A stretch of 64,000 nt of DNA from Kalaharituber pfeilii (GCA_015179045.1 WHUZ01000005.1:372001-436000), one strand, 5' to 3'. Counted from the first letter of the stretch, positions 22,134 through 35,504 are shown. The notes: generated by a model not told the origin, from the sequence alone. Program-made: numbers and translations.

Positions 22134-23817
22134 TTAGTACTTATAATCCGCCGGATTATACTTCGGCGGCCCCTGAGCGACTCTCTGTGGTGGTAACGGT
22201 GACACCGGTCTAGGTGGCGGCGGATACTGGTACGGCTGCGGAGTGATCGGACTCGATCTTCCGCTTGTGTACCCGGGTGGAGGTCCTCGATATTGCTCCG
22301 AATGCCAGCTTGGGCGTCTTCCGGGCGAATTCGAAGAACCCTCTGTGTACTTCCCCTGGGACGAGTTGTTACCCTGGAACACAACCTCTCCTCCGCCTTT
22401 AACCCTCCCGACAACCATGCCTTTTGCAACACTCTTCACAATGGCGCGCCGTGAGATACCTGCCGCATCGACGTACACGAGTCCAACGTTCTTAACTGAG
22501 CCGGTAAGACCTCTGGCAACTTCCTCGGCTTCTGGTCCGTATCGGTGCCCAACCATCGATGTCGCGGCTTGCGAGCTTGATGTCAGGATCAATTTTGATG
22601 CGTAGTCAATTCCGTCAGCAACTGTGCCAAACGCAATCAATCCCTTATTCAATAACCCCGGTTTCGACGATGGCTGGTGGTCCTCTTTCTTTCCCGCTAG
22701 TCTTGCACCAAGGTTCTGTGCATGGTGCGTCACGGTGCCGATTGTGTGCGATGATAATTTTGCAGTGGACGTAGTGAAGTTGTGGACTTGTCGTACTCGG
22801 TTGTGGGTTGAAGGTTGAAAGGTCATGGGAGTATTGACGGGCTTGGTCTTTTCGATGAAGGTGCGGGCACCTGTTTCGATCACCTTGGCAGCCATGGTAG
22901 CCCCGGTGACAATCGCGCGAGAAGCAGTGGCGGCGGTGCCGACAAGTCGGGAATTGGCGTAGACGGGGTGTTGAGAGTCCCGGAGATAGTCGGCAGGAGG
23001 AAGAGGGCGAATCTAGACAATCTATGTCAGAAACTGAGAAATGCGGAAGGAAAGCTGTTGGCAGCAAAGTGCTAATAGTAAAGAAGAGAATAAGTTGATA
23101 TGGGCATTAGCGCTACTACTAGCTAGGAAAATATGTATTCGGACATAGCGCATAATGTGCATTGGTACCCCTGTCCGAATACATATTGTACTGGCTAGTA
23201 CATTGTAGGACTCACGACCATAATACTCCGAAGAGACAGGGAAAGTTGCAGCCCGACTGAACCGAAGATCGGGTTGAGAATGAAAATCCAGGAATGGTAT
23301 AAAAACGCTTGATGTGAGGGGCGTCGCCTGGCAGGCCTCACGAACTATAGGAAATATATTCAAAAACCAAATTGTGGAGAGAATGGAAATTGGACGGTAG
23401 ATCGAAGGGTATCATGGCGGAGATGAAGGGAAAGGGGATGAAAGAAGATGAAGAGGTACGAACAGTGACGGCGCCATCCGTGCTGCTGAGATCGATCTCG
23501 ACGGGTTCTGGGGGGGGCCATTAGCCCTGCAAAGCAGGAAAAAGAGGATTCAATCACCGAAGTGACAGAGCGAACATACCTTGGCTCCCGGGCACCACTC
23601 CAGAGACGTTGATGTGCTCTCCTAATGACCCGACCTGTTGACCGTTTTCAAGATCGACCAGTATTAATGTTCCCTCTTCTGCTTGCCCTTCGCCCCGCTG
23701 CGGCGGCGGAGTAGCCCAGTCATTCGGATTGTATGGGGCATGTCCGGAAGGGTTATCGTTCGACCAGTTTGTATTCTGCTTCTCCAGAGGAAAGGAGTTA
23801 CTCCGTGGGTGATCCAT
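22134..23817 (-). CDS. senescence-domain (spartin-like) protein
   Basis: Minus-strand exons are 23817-23580, 23507-23464 and 23012-22134, giving 386 aa. Intron 1 (72 bp, GTATGT...GCTAAT...CAG) and a long intron 2 (451 bp, GTTCGT...CTAG) were placed by protein continuity across EPVEIDLSSTDGAVT and IRPLPPADYLRDSQHPVYANS. The central region (VGTAATASRAIVTGATMAAKVIE... through GPEAEEVARGLTGSVKNVGLVYVDAAGISRRAIVKSVAKGMV) matches the fungal senescence/spartin domain in its glycine- and alanine-rich amphipathic helices. The C-terminus is Pro/Tyr-rich and disordered. Relatives associate with membranes or lipid droplets; that role here is inferred. Intron 2 carries an 82-bp hairpin element. The intron 2 donor is atypical, so the exact second boundary is less certain. 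Confidence 0.8.
23118..23199. mobile_element. 82-bp hairpin MITE inside an intron
   Basis: Two 28-base imperfect inverted arms (ACTAGC.AG..AATATGTATTCGGACA) enclose about 26 bases, lying within intron 2 of the senescence-domain gene. One related arm (ACTAGCCAG....GTATTCGGAC) recurs at about 48748, supporting a dispersed family. Confidence 0.55.
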
Positions 23818-26800
23818 TGGAGTGAGATTTGGAGGTTGCCGTAGTGGATCGGAAGAACTTCTGGGCTATCCGGGCAATTTGTGGGAGGAAACTTTTTGCG
23901 CCGCAGCAAAGGACGTTCAGAAATTGTGAATCTTCTTTTGGCGGCTATCAAGTACAAGCTTTTTCTCAAATGTTAAGGAAGATACGCGGACGCTGGGGTG
24001 ATTTTAAACCGATTCTGGTTCATCGCTTGCCAACAGGCTTTGCGCCCAGCTGATTCTGCGAGCCATTCACGCACCCCGCCCACCCACACACGACACGCCC
24101 CTTTTCGCTGCACCCCCGCCGCGCTCAACGACAATGCCCACAAAGGTCGCATCTGGGTTGTTAGGGCTGCATAAAGCCTGCCAGGCGCACGGCCTTATCC
24201 TCTGTTGGGCAGACGCAGTACTCTACCTGCTGTAGAGCTCAGCTGGAGAATTGCATATGCCTCCTCACCTCTGGGTCGAGCTAAGCAAGCAGTGAAAGAG
24301 TTTTCTCGCCTCCGGCACAGCCACCCAAGCTACGCAACCCCGCCGTCACCGGTGGTGCTCTGGCCACATTTCCACGTGCTATCCCCGTAAGGGCAAGGTC
24401 GCACATTGGCGTGCGGGGGGAGCAGGGGCTCATTTGACGCCAGGATTTGAGTTGGGTCAATGAGCATTGCATGTACCTCCAATTGGTGGTGCAAAAATAG
24501 CTTAATTATGTGTGGTATGTTATATCGGCGCCACTGTTGGCGCAGGGTTGCCGCAGAAGTAGTGTGTTATCAATCTTAGCAACAGCCGACTACATAAGCA
24601 TGAGATCTGAGATCGGCTCAACGAAGATCGCCGCAACTTTGCCCTGTTTGATTGGAAAGTGGGTCTAAATTGTTTATTTTCGTAAGTAACTCCTTGGCGG
24701 AGAAAAGGACTTGTAGCTCAGGGTAGCAAATTTTATAGTAATTAACATGTTTTATGTTTTATTGGGTCTACGTGTATATAACTTGTGAGGAAAATTGTTA
24801 ACAACGTTCGATCCCCATATCAGAACCAAAGTGCCCTCGTGCTCGATGCTTTGAGCTTCATACTGTACTCTCGTACCTCTGTACCTCCTCCCGCACTAAC
24901 CAGCTCAAATATTCTTAACTTAGAAACGGGATATGTCAGAAGCCAGCGACTAAAGTGATCCCCAGTATCACGCTGGTGGTGTCTCCAGGCCAGCGACATC
25001 CCGGTGCCTGCTTATGCCGTATGTAGTAGGTATTAACTAGTTGAATAGCCGTGTGCATCATTGCCGCATAAAGCTCGGCAACTTAGGTACGTGCCGAAAA
25101 TGCATTACACAGAAAAAAGCAGTACTCCTACCATAATCGTGACATTCAGGCGGTGGATATGTTCATGGTGCAGCACTTAGTACTTACCTACCTAGACTTA
25201 CTACTCAATTGTATTTAGTAGCAAAGTCTAAGAGTTCGCGATGCCATGACTACATGTGTTTCTTGCGCCCTGGAATTTACGCAAGAATAATCGAAATCCT
25301 AGATGCCCAAGCATGTGACCAGTAAATGCTTCCAGAACATATATTTTGCCTCCGATAAAGTCGCCAGGGTGCTGTACCAAACACTTGGATCATAATGTGA
25401 CTTCACTGCAATCGCCTTTTATCTTCTCTCTGCAGGAAACAACCATGCAGGGCACAGTAAGCTCTACAATGTCAGTTATGTGGTGCATGTGGTCACGAGA
25501 CTAACTATTGGTAATTGAGAGAGAGCCTGAATAAGACTGTGCGATTATGCATCTTTGGATTGGCTGGATGCAATTTAATTTCAAAAAAAAAAAAAAAAAA
25601 AAAAAAGGCAGGGAAGCGGACAGTTCTTTGAAAGAGGATGGGCACGAGGGCAAGTTCAGGTGAGCCCGTCTCGCAAGTAGTTTCAACTGACTACGAGATC
25701 AAAATCAAAATTTGAAAAGTCATATTCTCTTGTCAGAGAAATCATACCTCTCTCTTACTGTTCAACTGGGCTAAAGAATATTAGGGCTTGAGTTGAAAGG
25801 CTGTTTGGATGGGGAACGATATTGTTCAGGAATTTTGAACGCTCGAATCTTTAAACGGGGGCCAAAGTTGAAACGACGCGTTTCAAACACGACGGTGTCC
25901 AGAAGTGAGCTGGGCACTCTTGGCATGCAGTGCCTTGGGTGTGGAGGAGAGATATTCTATTACATCTTTTGTTTCAAGGTGCTCCAGTTCAAATACGTGG
26001 CATGCAAGCTGGAAGGCTTATGGCCTAGGAGAGTACTCGTGACCATCCAAAGCGTTGTGAAACACCGTTCAAGCGTTCAACTCAACTGGGTATACCCTCA
26101 TTTGCTATAGTCCCGGCGGATAGTATCATTCCGGCGGATCGCGAATGCGTTTCACTCACGTCCTCGTTATCGATAAACTCCCCCCATAGAAAGATATCAT
26201 CCAAATCGTTATTCAGTATCTCCTCGTATTCAGTTCTTCCCCAGCCCCCAGTTCTTGTTCTAGCCGCCCATCCTCCTCCTCCTCCCGCTCAGGATACATT
26301 TACAACACTTGTCTCTGCCAATGCAATGGTTACGGTAACGGATTCTACACTGGTGCCCAGCTCTCCTGCGCCCATAAATCTTCTCAACACGCTCAAGTCT
26401 CTCATTTCAAACCCAACATGTAATCTTCTAAAACCATGTTTCGCCCGCAGATGGGATCAAACTGTTAGGTTATGTGATTTTAAACATAAAAACGCCGCTG
26501 GAGGTGAAGGAAGCAAGGATACAAAGGCTGCACGGCAGGGGAGCAGGCGCTCCGGGAGTCCCAGGGCGCAACTGTCCGGAGGACGAGGAGTCGACGAACG
26601 GTGCGTCCCGATCAGCTCCTTGCTGCTGATCTTCCGTTGGCAATGTCAGATTCGGCGCAGTTGTGCCAGCATACATTTGTGTAGGGAGTGGGGAGCTGGA
26701 ATTGGATATTGACGGGAACGAGCGTTACGGGGTTTGGGGAAGAGGACTGAGGACAGATGCGGTAAGAGAAGAGGGTGGTGAAAGGAATGATGCAAGGTAT

Positions 26801-29800
26801 AGGGCATTTCTGGTGGAATACAGGGAGGTGGAGGTCAGGTTGAAGTTCGAAATTGGAAGAGAAAAGCGGACGTACAAAGGTGGAAAACGAGCACACTCAC
26901 TTGGGAATTGACGAGTTACCAATAAGATACTAGGGAGGTAAGGTAGGCTCTTGTCAGTATCCTGTGTCCCAATTTGTCTGACGTGCCTTGTTCAATTTTA
27001 CCCCTACAAAATGGGCTTGATCCTCCAGAGACGGGGAACAATATTTCCCACAACGCGAGTAGTCTACCTAATCCCACGTTCGAGCCCTATGAGGCCTAGC
27101 TCATATCCGGCAAGAGCGGTTTTCGGTCTAACAGCCACACAGATGACGAGAATTATAGCCATAATCCATAGAAATCCAATGCCCGGCAGTTGCGGTTGCA
27201 GCAAGCACCGTACATGAAAGAATGGGAGCGGGGTAGATTGGGGATTCGGGTGTCGGGATGGGAGTCGGGGTGGGGATCGGGATGGAGGTCGAGGTGAGGA
27301 TTGGAGTCAGCTAGCTGACAGATGGTTACAAACGGCGTCGTAGCATATCATCCGATAGAAAAGCTTCGCGGCGTCATGTTCGTACGATGGAAATTGACAG
27401 TAACGGTATTAGGCTGATTAGGAGGAACGTAGAATCACCTTCGGGTTAAGTCCTCTTTCCTCGAGCTATTGGACGAGGGGCTGCATCCATGGACCCGTAG
27501 GGAGGGGGCCTCGTTCAGGGAGAGGGTAGTCCTTTCACCAGTTTGTAGATGCATATGACTCGGAGGAGGAGGGCAAAGAGGAATTCGAATTGGAGCTAGG
27601 GCATGTGCAGGAGCTGGACTCGCGTTGGTAATGAACAGGGCATAAGCAGTAATTTATGCAGGCATGTGAATTTACTTGTCACTGAAAGTTATACTCATCT
27701 TGTACCCTGGTTGCTCTGCTGGGTGCTTTGCAATGTGATAGACATGCGCTATGTGCTTGAATTTCAAGTCATGATAATGCGCCACCTGGCGGTTGATGTC
27801 ATCCAATTACGTGCAGTAGTGTGTCAAAGCGGGACGTCGATGTTGCGGGGCAAACACAGGGGTTGAAGCAGCCCCACTTTGCGAGGAGGGGCTGCCGGCA
27901 TTGTCCCACCTATCATATGCTCTGATTAGATGATCCCTCACAGCTTTTGGTAGTCTGGAAATGCTCCATCATGCGCATGTAGTCGGCAACCAGCCTAAAG
28001 AAAGATATGCGCCTGCGCTCCTATGGTTATGATTCGCTGTGTCACCATATTCATGGTAGTCTTTGCAAACCCAAATACATAAACCTCTCACAATCCCAAA
28101 ATGATGAAAGATAGGCCTAAATCCGAATCACTTGAAGTTGGGGAAGAAGCGGGATCTGATCACCCCTCACTTGCCTCAAATTAGCTAGCAAGGATACGTG
28201 TTTCCATCTCCCAGCGTCCTTAACTACTTGGACGCGGGTGTCTAGTTCATATGGGAGCTGCATACAGAGAATATAGACCCTGGTGATAGGCAATAAACTT
28301 TGGTGCATAGAATGATACTGGTTCATCTCACCAATCGGTTTGCTCCCCTAAAAGATGGTTTCTGCAGGTTTGGGATACAAAATACCCTGTAATGCGTACT
28401 CTCAAGTTCATCGGTCAACAATCCCTCCCTAGCGTTCCAGACGCTGAGGTTCTACAAGCAAGCAAACCAGGCTCCCGGAATGGCAGTGGCCAATTAATCA
28501 GAAAAGCGCTCTTGTGTGACTTCCAAGGATCATCTAGTCAATTCAGTTCAGTTGGCACGCAGCAGGGACGAGATCTGCAGCCACATTAGCTTGCATTTGC
28601 CCTTACCTTTATTATGCCCAGTTAGTCTCATCATTCCATCCTGTGGAGGCATGCACTAATCATTCGCTACCTTCTAGCTGGGTGTCGATTGTCTGGCGAA
28701 ATAATGGCCAAGTAGGATTTGGCTGAGGACAGTACTTTTGATTCATGAAAGTGAGGTATTCCAGACATACGATTCTATTTCTCTTCAGGAGCGACGGGTA
28801 GAACCAGAGGGCTGGTAAATGATCAGGCTTGTTCTGCGTCAGGTTTTGAGTGGCAAGAGTTCTACTCTAGACCTTGGTCAGATCCTGGTCCTACCAGATT
28901 CTTGGATATGGAGTGGAAATCAGTAGAGTACATGTTGAGATGCCATGAGTGATGATACAATTTCCAAGACTTGTAACTGCAACGCCATCTTTCATCACAA
29001 TGTCACAAGCCGATTCACATCACAAGAGACATACATTACACTCTGCAACATACGTCAGGGGCTGGAAATCTGCGGGCGGACAGCTGCGAATTAGCTATTC
29101 TGCTCTTCTTCCTCGTTATGCGAGCAAAAGCGAGAGGTCTCATGACAAGAGAGTACTCTCAGAAAAGTGAGGTCTAGGATATAAGGTTCTCCGTTATGCT
29201 GGACAAGTTAACTTCGGTTTCTGGGGTTCTAATTTGATTCAACAACGGGAAGCATCGCGTATCCAACGGTACCCACTGCCACCTATACGAGCGAAGCATT
29301 TGAAAAACCGCGCGAGCGAAAACTCTAAAGTATCCTACCACTTGCAATTTCAAACGGGCATGTCTACAACGAGTGGCTTCTGTGGAGACAATGGGGGGTT
29401 CATCTACTCGGAACGAATTGGCCGCAATTTCGTCCTAATGGACAAGAGCACTGTGACAAGGGTATCCTACTGCATGTTTCTAGCGTGTGGAGAGGAGGGG
29501 GGCTGTAGGAGGGGGGCTGATCCAACCATGCTCTCGGTAAGTAGAAAAGTTGCGTAGTACCAAGCTTTGTATTTATTCTCCTGCTATCAGCTCTGCTTTC
29601 TCCTAGGAGGCCCCCAGATACCAGGACTCACGTCGCGTTCGCAGTAGAACAACAGGAGAACGAGGCCAGAAAAACTTCACAATCAAAACGGCTGTTGACG
29701 ACGTGAACAACTCAGGCTCGCAATACCTCGCCACGGCTTAGTTTCTTGGTGTCATTTCGGAGTTACTTTTTATTTTTGTCAGGATAAACACAACTTTGGA

Positions 29801-29839
29801 CCCCGATAGTTTGAGCGGTTTAGCGTACAGGTTTTCTCC
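23818..29839. other. 6-kb gene-poor stretch
   Basis: No gene can be supported. The first 600 bases (GC-rich near 24050-24400) are the likely promoter of the senescence-domain gene. A 22-base A-run lies at 25580-25601 without a recognisable retroposon tail. A G-rich degenerate repeat (GGGATCGGGATGGAGGTCG type) lies at about 27228-27310. On the minus strand about 26680-26160 holds protein-like but stop-interrupted frames, which are not called. Confidence 0.5.
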
Positions 29840-31216
29840 ATGGACCTAAGTGGCAATATCATGGTGGACTCGGGGGAAGAGTTCAGCAGCGCAACTAGTG
29901 ATACTGATTCGGCCTTCGGAAGCGCAAGGTGCGGTGCACATCAATCCAGTCATTTTACATTACGGCCGATGTTGACTAGCATTCTCTGTAGCCCAAGCGA
30001 TGCGTTCACAATTGTATCAGGAATCAATAATTATAGGTTCGAAAATGGGCGAAGGTATACGAAAACATTTAGTCCCATGAAAACTCCAATAAACGTGGTT
30101 TAATAATCACCATTGTGATAGATACCATGCGTATGCTGAAGGGCATTACTATGCACCGAATGATGATCAACAAAACCAACAATTAGACATATTGTGAGTA
30201 TTTCTACGGACCAGTAACTTGTGGAGTTAGCAGATTCCCGCTCACACCTTCCAGCCATCATGTTTATGCTCTGGTATTGGACGGGGAATTGTATCTCGCA
30301 CCAATACAAAATCCATCGCGGATATTAGACTTGGGAACAGGTACTGGGCTGTGGGTCATGGAGATGGCGGAAAAATTCCCCAAGGCAAGTGTTTACGGGA
30401 ATGATCTGTCACCAATTCAACCGACATGGTTTGTAAACACCTGATTGCTTAGATGTACAGCGTTAGAATTAACAACTCACTATTTATTAAGGGTTCCGGC
30501 GAACGCAGAGTTTGAAGTTGATGACTATACAAGAGATTGGGTCCATCCACCAAATTCTTTCAATTTTATACATGCTCGTGCGCTTTATGGCACGGTTCTC
30601 GATTGGCCGAAAATGTATGCAGAAATCTACAATGCTCTAGCCCCAGGTGGATGGTTTGAGCATCTTGAAACCACCATTAAGGTGGAAACCGATGATGATA
30701 CACTTCCGACACCCTCGCGGATCGAAGAATGGTCGTATTGGCTGGATATAGCCAGCTCAACGGCGGGGAAGTCCTTCAAGATAGCAGAACATTTACATGG
30801 GTGGTTCAATCAAGCGGGGTTTGTGAATGTGAAAAATCATGTTTATAAGGTGCCAGTTGGGGATTGGCCAAAAGATGAGAAATATAAGGCTATTGGACAA
30901 TTTAATCTGCTGAACATGTTGGAGGGAGCTGGTGTGTGACCCGTACACCTTAGCAGTACCACAGCAGTCGCTAACAATAGTTACAATCATTAGATGGATG
31001 GACATATGCCTTGTTTACCCGTGTGCTAAAGGTAAGTTGAATGATAGATACCTCCCCAGTTCACTTCAGAGATCGTTGCTAACCCGTTTATTTTCCCAGT
31101 GGCCCCAAGAGAGAATAGAAGAATTAATGAAAGGTGTAAAGGCTGAACTTCTGAACCGCACTGTACATGGATATTACCGGATGTACGTAGTCTATGGCCA
31201 GAAGCCGTTAGATTAA
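29840..31216 (+). CDS. LaeA-like SAM-dependent methyltransferase, seven exons
   Basis: Exons are 29840-29928, 29992-30054, 30122-30193, 30255-30428, 30492-30931, 30994-31031 and 31100-31216; all introns are 61-68 bp. The joined frame gives 330 aa, the usual size. The N-terminus carries the family's [22 protein letters not shown] segment. Motif I ([12 protein letters not shown], about residue 97) binds S-adenosylmethionine. [31 protein letters not shown] and the C-terminal [12 protein letters not shown] are all standard for this fungal group (Methyltransf_23). LaeA itself regulates secondary metabolism, but this family is large and most members have no assigned substrate. Exon 1/2 could alternatively be read through, since the 63-bp first intron is in frame; I chose splicing because of the GT...TTGAC...TAG signals and family continuity. 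No lesions seen. Confidence 0.88.
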
Positions 31217-32770
31217 CAACTTTCTTTTTCTTTTCTTTTTTTTGTAGCAGCGTCGGCGAGGCAGCTTCCGCCCGTTATATTTTCTGGGGTTGGACCAGTG
31301 CTAGACAAATTCGAGGATACTAGGAGGAGCTCAGTAATCCCAAGCTGCGGATTTGCGAGCTGACAACAGATTTCTTTTCGACGAATTATGTGTTTTTATG
31401 CTGTCGTTCCCCAGAACGACAGAGCAGTGTGTTTACTTTTATTTATCGTTCTTTGTTTTCTTACGGAGCACTTGTTGGAGACCAAAAATAATGAAGGAAG
31501 AAAAATCTGAGCGTTGCTGCACTCCGCACAAGGGGGCTGCATGGAATGGCATGTCTGCGATGTGGATCTAGAGCTTAGCAACATTTACCGGCTACTGTAC
31601 CTAAGAGGAAACAAAGAGTCATGGGGCTTCCTGTTGAAATTGTTTATATCTATGGGAACGTTACGGTAAGGTTTGGTAAGAGGCTTTTTTTTTTCTTTTT
31701 TTTTTTTTTTCTTTTCTTTTCTGTCTGCGCAAATGAGTTTACAGTTTACATAGAAACAATGTTGCTCTGAACATGCAGGCCCCGTTACCAAAACCCACCT
31801 CAAAACTGCCGATCATTTACGTAATTCTCAAGCGCGGGAAATTCCGTCCTGAACTTGTTCGTTTTATGCTACTCCGCAAGTTAGCGTTTAAGACAAGTAC
31901 AAAAACCAAAAACTTACGTATTAGGGGGGGGGGGTAAAAATCTAGCTATGTATTTGCCTAATCGAGGGGGGATTTTTTTTTCATATGATATATAAACTCG
32001 ATTTTCATTAGAAAAAAAAAAAAAAATTCTAGTCTGGCCTCATAACAATAAAAAAAAGAAGGGAAAAAAAAAAAAGAAATTCGGACATTTGGATCGTCTG
32101 TATTATTGATTCGAATGTGTAAGTATATTAACGAACGTGGGATATTTAATTTATTTTTATTTATTTTTTTTTTCTATAGTGGTGATGAGGGTTAGCGAAG
32201 GGTGGGTGGAGGGGAAGAGGGGGGGAGGGTCCAAAATAACCAAAATTCGGAATTTGTAATGCTGGACCCGTACGTACTTAACAAAGGAAAAAAACAAAAC
32301 AAAAAGGGCCTTGTTGTAGAGTTACAGGGTACTGTACTAAACTATGGTACGCGATTTTATGTGTAGACAAGACCATTTAAAGAGAAAGAAAAAGAAACGG
32401 AAAAAACAAAAACAAAAAACAAAGAAAAAGAAAATCTAAATAGAAAGAAAAGTCATTATTGGTGCCTAGTCACCTAGGTAGTCCTTTCCCATTATGCAGG
32501 TTAAACCACCCCCACCCACCCCCTCCCCTCCTCCTCCGGCCATGCGACAGACGCTTCTTGTTTAACCTCAAGAGATAAAAAGTCCAGCCTATTATGTTTC
32601 CAACTATGTACCTTTAGTCACTAAAAGGTCATATGCATATCCTTTTTCAATCTCCGAATCCAGATATTCCACCTCCGATTGGTACCCTCAATAATCCCAG
32701 GAAATATTTCCACCTCAATTGTATGCTTCAATATCCCACCACTTGACCCGAAATCTCTGGATCTCTGGGT
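31217..32770. other. convergent intergenic region, low-complexity
   Basis: Lies between the 3' ends of the methyltransferase and the carboxylesterase. It is rich in T- and A-runs with interspersed purines (about 31683-31716, 31970-32090, 32380-32450) and a short G-run near 31925. No gene or element was recognised. Confidence 0.6.
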
Positions 32771-34640
32771 CTAATACTCAATCCCAAACTCCTCCCACGG
32801 AATTCTCGGAGGGTTCGCGCACTCCTTATCCCACTTGGTCGCACTCACAACCTCCACGTGCCTTTCCCGCCCCGTATAATTCCCATTCGGGTCCGTGTAC
32901 ACCCCAAACAGCTCTGCCAATGTATCGGTCATATTCCCCGTCCTATACCTCGGCCACCCGACCCCGCTGCCGTTTGCACCGGTTGGATTCTTCGCAAACG
33001 CAACCCACATCCTCTGGATCGCGTCGCAGATCCGCTTCTCGTACGGCCGAAAATCGTGGCCTGGTGGGAGATTGCCGAAGATGAAGGGGAGTTCGGCAGA
33101 GTGGTAGGCACGGGGCCAGGGCACAGGGTTGGCTGCGGGCAGGATGGGCATGTAGCGGTAGAGGTAGACGGGGATGTCGAGGGCGGCGAGTTGCTTGGCG
33201 AGCATGGAAGTTGGACATGTCAAGGCAGTGATGGTGTAGATGTCCGAAAGGGTCTTATTAACGCCGTCTTTGAAGTCGTAAGGGAGAAGAGCATCGGCTT
33301 CATGATTGTTGCTACCGAGGAGCAGTGGCTAGACGGGGAAGGAAGTTAACTATGGTTCATGTGGGGCGTATTAATATAGTGCAGGGTACTCACAATCGGT
33401 GCAATCTTGCCCTCCTTAGCCCTCTGCGCATATCCTTCCTTTGAAAACACCGTGATGTTGTCCACAACTGGTTTCCCGCCAGGCATCGCTCCAAATCTAT
33501 TATACGTCTCATTCGATATCCCACGATGAATCCTATCTGCTGGAGCTTTCATCATACACTCAAACTGCACCTTCTCATCTTCCGACCCACATCCCGCATT
33601 CTTCGCCACGCGGCCAAACTCACTCGGATAGCCATCGCCGAGGTCATAATACGACTGCGCGATGCCCGCGCGCACGATCGGGTCGTCGGGATATGCAAAC
33701 AGATATGTGCCGACGCTGACACTTCCTGCGGACTCGCCCCACAGGGTCATTTGTTTGGGGTCGCCGCCGAAAGCGGCGATGTTGTCGCGGAGCCATTCGA
33801 CGACAAACCGCTGGTCGAAGAGACCGAGATTGGTTTGGTTGAGCGGGACGGAGGGCGTCATGGGGAAACCGAAGATATTGAGGCGGTAGCTGTTTTGTGC
33901 ATGCGTAGCGGAAGCCATGAGGTTAGTTGAGACTGCTCAGGCTGCTTTCGGGAAGGGGAGGAGGCAGGCAAAATAGTTGGAGCAGTATACATACTTGAAA
34001 CTGACGTAAAGGATGTTGTTGTGGTTCGTGACAAGATTGGTGCCGTCGCTGCCTGCGCCCAAAGGGCTTCAGTATTTCTGCAATATGGAAATCCAGCGTC
34101 CCAGGCCGATCTCCGGAACTCACCTGGCGTGCTCGACCCGCCTTCATGATGGGCTCCACCATGAACCCATACCATTACAGGCAACAACTCATCCTCTTCC
34201 TTGCCTTTCTTTCCCTTCCTCGGCGCCCACACATTCACACTTAAACAATCCTCGCTTTCCGGCGTCTGCGTCTTCCCATAGTTCTCAATATCCTTCCCGA
34301 GCCGAGGATCCCGATAGAAAATCTTATACATGAACTGGTAGCAGCTGTTCCCAAATTTGGTTGCATCGACGATCTGTACGCGCTCCCGTTCGGATGCTGC
34401 AGGGAGTGGCTGGGGCGGCTTCCAGCGGAGCGAGTTTACTGGCGGTTGAGCATAGGGAATGCCGAGGAAGGCACGCACGGTCGGGTTAGGCGAGAAGCCT
34501 TTGTAAGTGATGCCACGGGCGGTGGTGACAAGAAGGTCGCAGTCAGAGGTTAGAGAAGGGGGAAGATGGGAGGTGATGGAGGCAGGGAGGGTGGAGACGA
34601 GGGAGCAGAGGGCAGAGAGAACGGTAACGGGGAGCTGCAT
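32771..34640 (-). CDS. secreted type-B carboxylesterase / lipase
   Basis: Minus-strand exons are 34640-34124, 34052-33995, 33889-33394 and 33328-32771, giving 542 aa. Introns are 65-105 bp with GTGAGT/GTATGT donors. The N-terminus is a signal peptide (MQLPVTVLSALCSLVSTLP). The alpha/beta-hydrolase of the COesterase family follows: FLGIPYAQPP, SEDCLSVNVWAP, VMVWVHGGAHHEGG (oxyanion hole), VSFNYRLNIFGFP, and GESAGS with the nucleophile near residue 242. The acid is probably the Glu of LLLGSNNHEAD near 367 and the base the His of AYHSAELPF near 433. It should hydrolyse carboxylic esters outside the cell; the natural substrate cannot be told. The start was set at the ATG immediately before the signal peptide, since the frame extends further upstream without similarity. 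All triad residues are present, so it looks functional. Confidence 0.9.
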
Positions 34641-35340
34641 CGTTGGGCGTTTGCCTCCCTGGAGTGGGAGGTATGCGCAGAGAAGAGTTGGTGAACGAGC
34701 AGAGCGGCTCAATTGCTAAAGCCGATATTGATATTGGATTGGTATTGGGCTTGAATGGCTCTTCTCTGGCTGCACGTGTGGGCTTAATCTTGACAGCGAT
34801 GCTCAAGCGGTTTCGAAACGAGGCCTTGCTCGGAGCTTTTATATACTGCTGCTCGCGGTTCTAGAGATGCTGGAGTCAGTGTTGCAATTGCTGCCAGAGG
34901 TGGGACGAGCATTGGACAGGCTCTCTCTGCACAACTGACAACTGGGTCACGTCATACGTATCCGTTCTACAGAATCACCACATTACGTAGAGGACGTCAG
35001 GGCCGCGATCTGCAGTCTGCAGTCACTACCGCGCTGCGTGTGCACGTGCCGGGTGCCATACCCGCCAGCACGGAGGGTCGCTGCGCTGTTTCGAATAGCA
35101 CCCGTTGTAAGGCCACAGAGGCTGGCCATGCAGGGCGAGCAAGGCTGCCCGTCCAGATCTAAGCAGACACTCGAGTGCGGACGGCCGGACGGCCTTGGGT
35201 TCTATCCGCGGCACCTGTCTGGCGCCACATGTACTGTATGGTCGGTCCGCGTGCAACGGCCAGTCAGAAGCTTGTGCGACGCCGCACGAGCTGTGGGCCG
35301 CACACGGCACAGTAAGCACTCGGGTGTAGTGCAGATCCCG

Positions 35341-35381
35341 CGGCATGCGAGTAATGAATGATATTAAAAAAAAAAAAAAAG
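35341..35381 (+). mobile_element. family A micro-retroposon (about 25 bp plus poly(A))
   Basis: CGGCATGCGAGTAATGAATGATATT is followed by poly(A), flanked by GTGCAGATCCCG at 35329-35340 and 35382-35393. It is one of the shortest copies; almost nothing but the 3' terminus was copied. Confidence 0.75.
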
Positions 35382-35464
35382 GTGCAGATCCCGGTCTCCG
35401 GATCGCCGCACGCGGTCGAGGGCTCCGATACGCACAGCCGCTGTAGTCTCGTAGCCAGACGCTG

Positions 35465-35504
35465 CGGCACACGAGCAAAGATATCAAAAAAACAAAGAAA
35501 AAAA
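35465..35504 (+). mobile_element. probable family A micro-retroposon
   Basis: CGGCACACGAGCAAAGATATC followed by an A-rich tail matches the family A 3' end. A target duplication is not clear. Confidence 0.5.

Noticed and set aside
25580..25601. 22-base poly(A), considered as a retroposon tail
   Set aside because: No family A or B tail precedes it and no flanking duplication was found.
26160..26680. Minus-strand frames including a Cys/His-rich stretch (RRAGHQCRIRYRNHC) and an acidic stretch (TEYEEILNNDLDDIF)
   Set aside because: Stops and frame changes intervene and splice sites could not be placed; too speculative to annotate.
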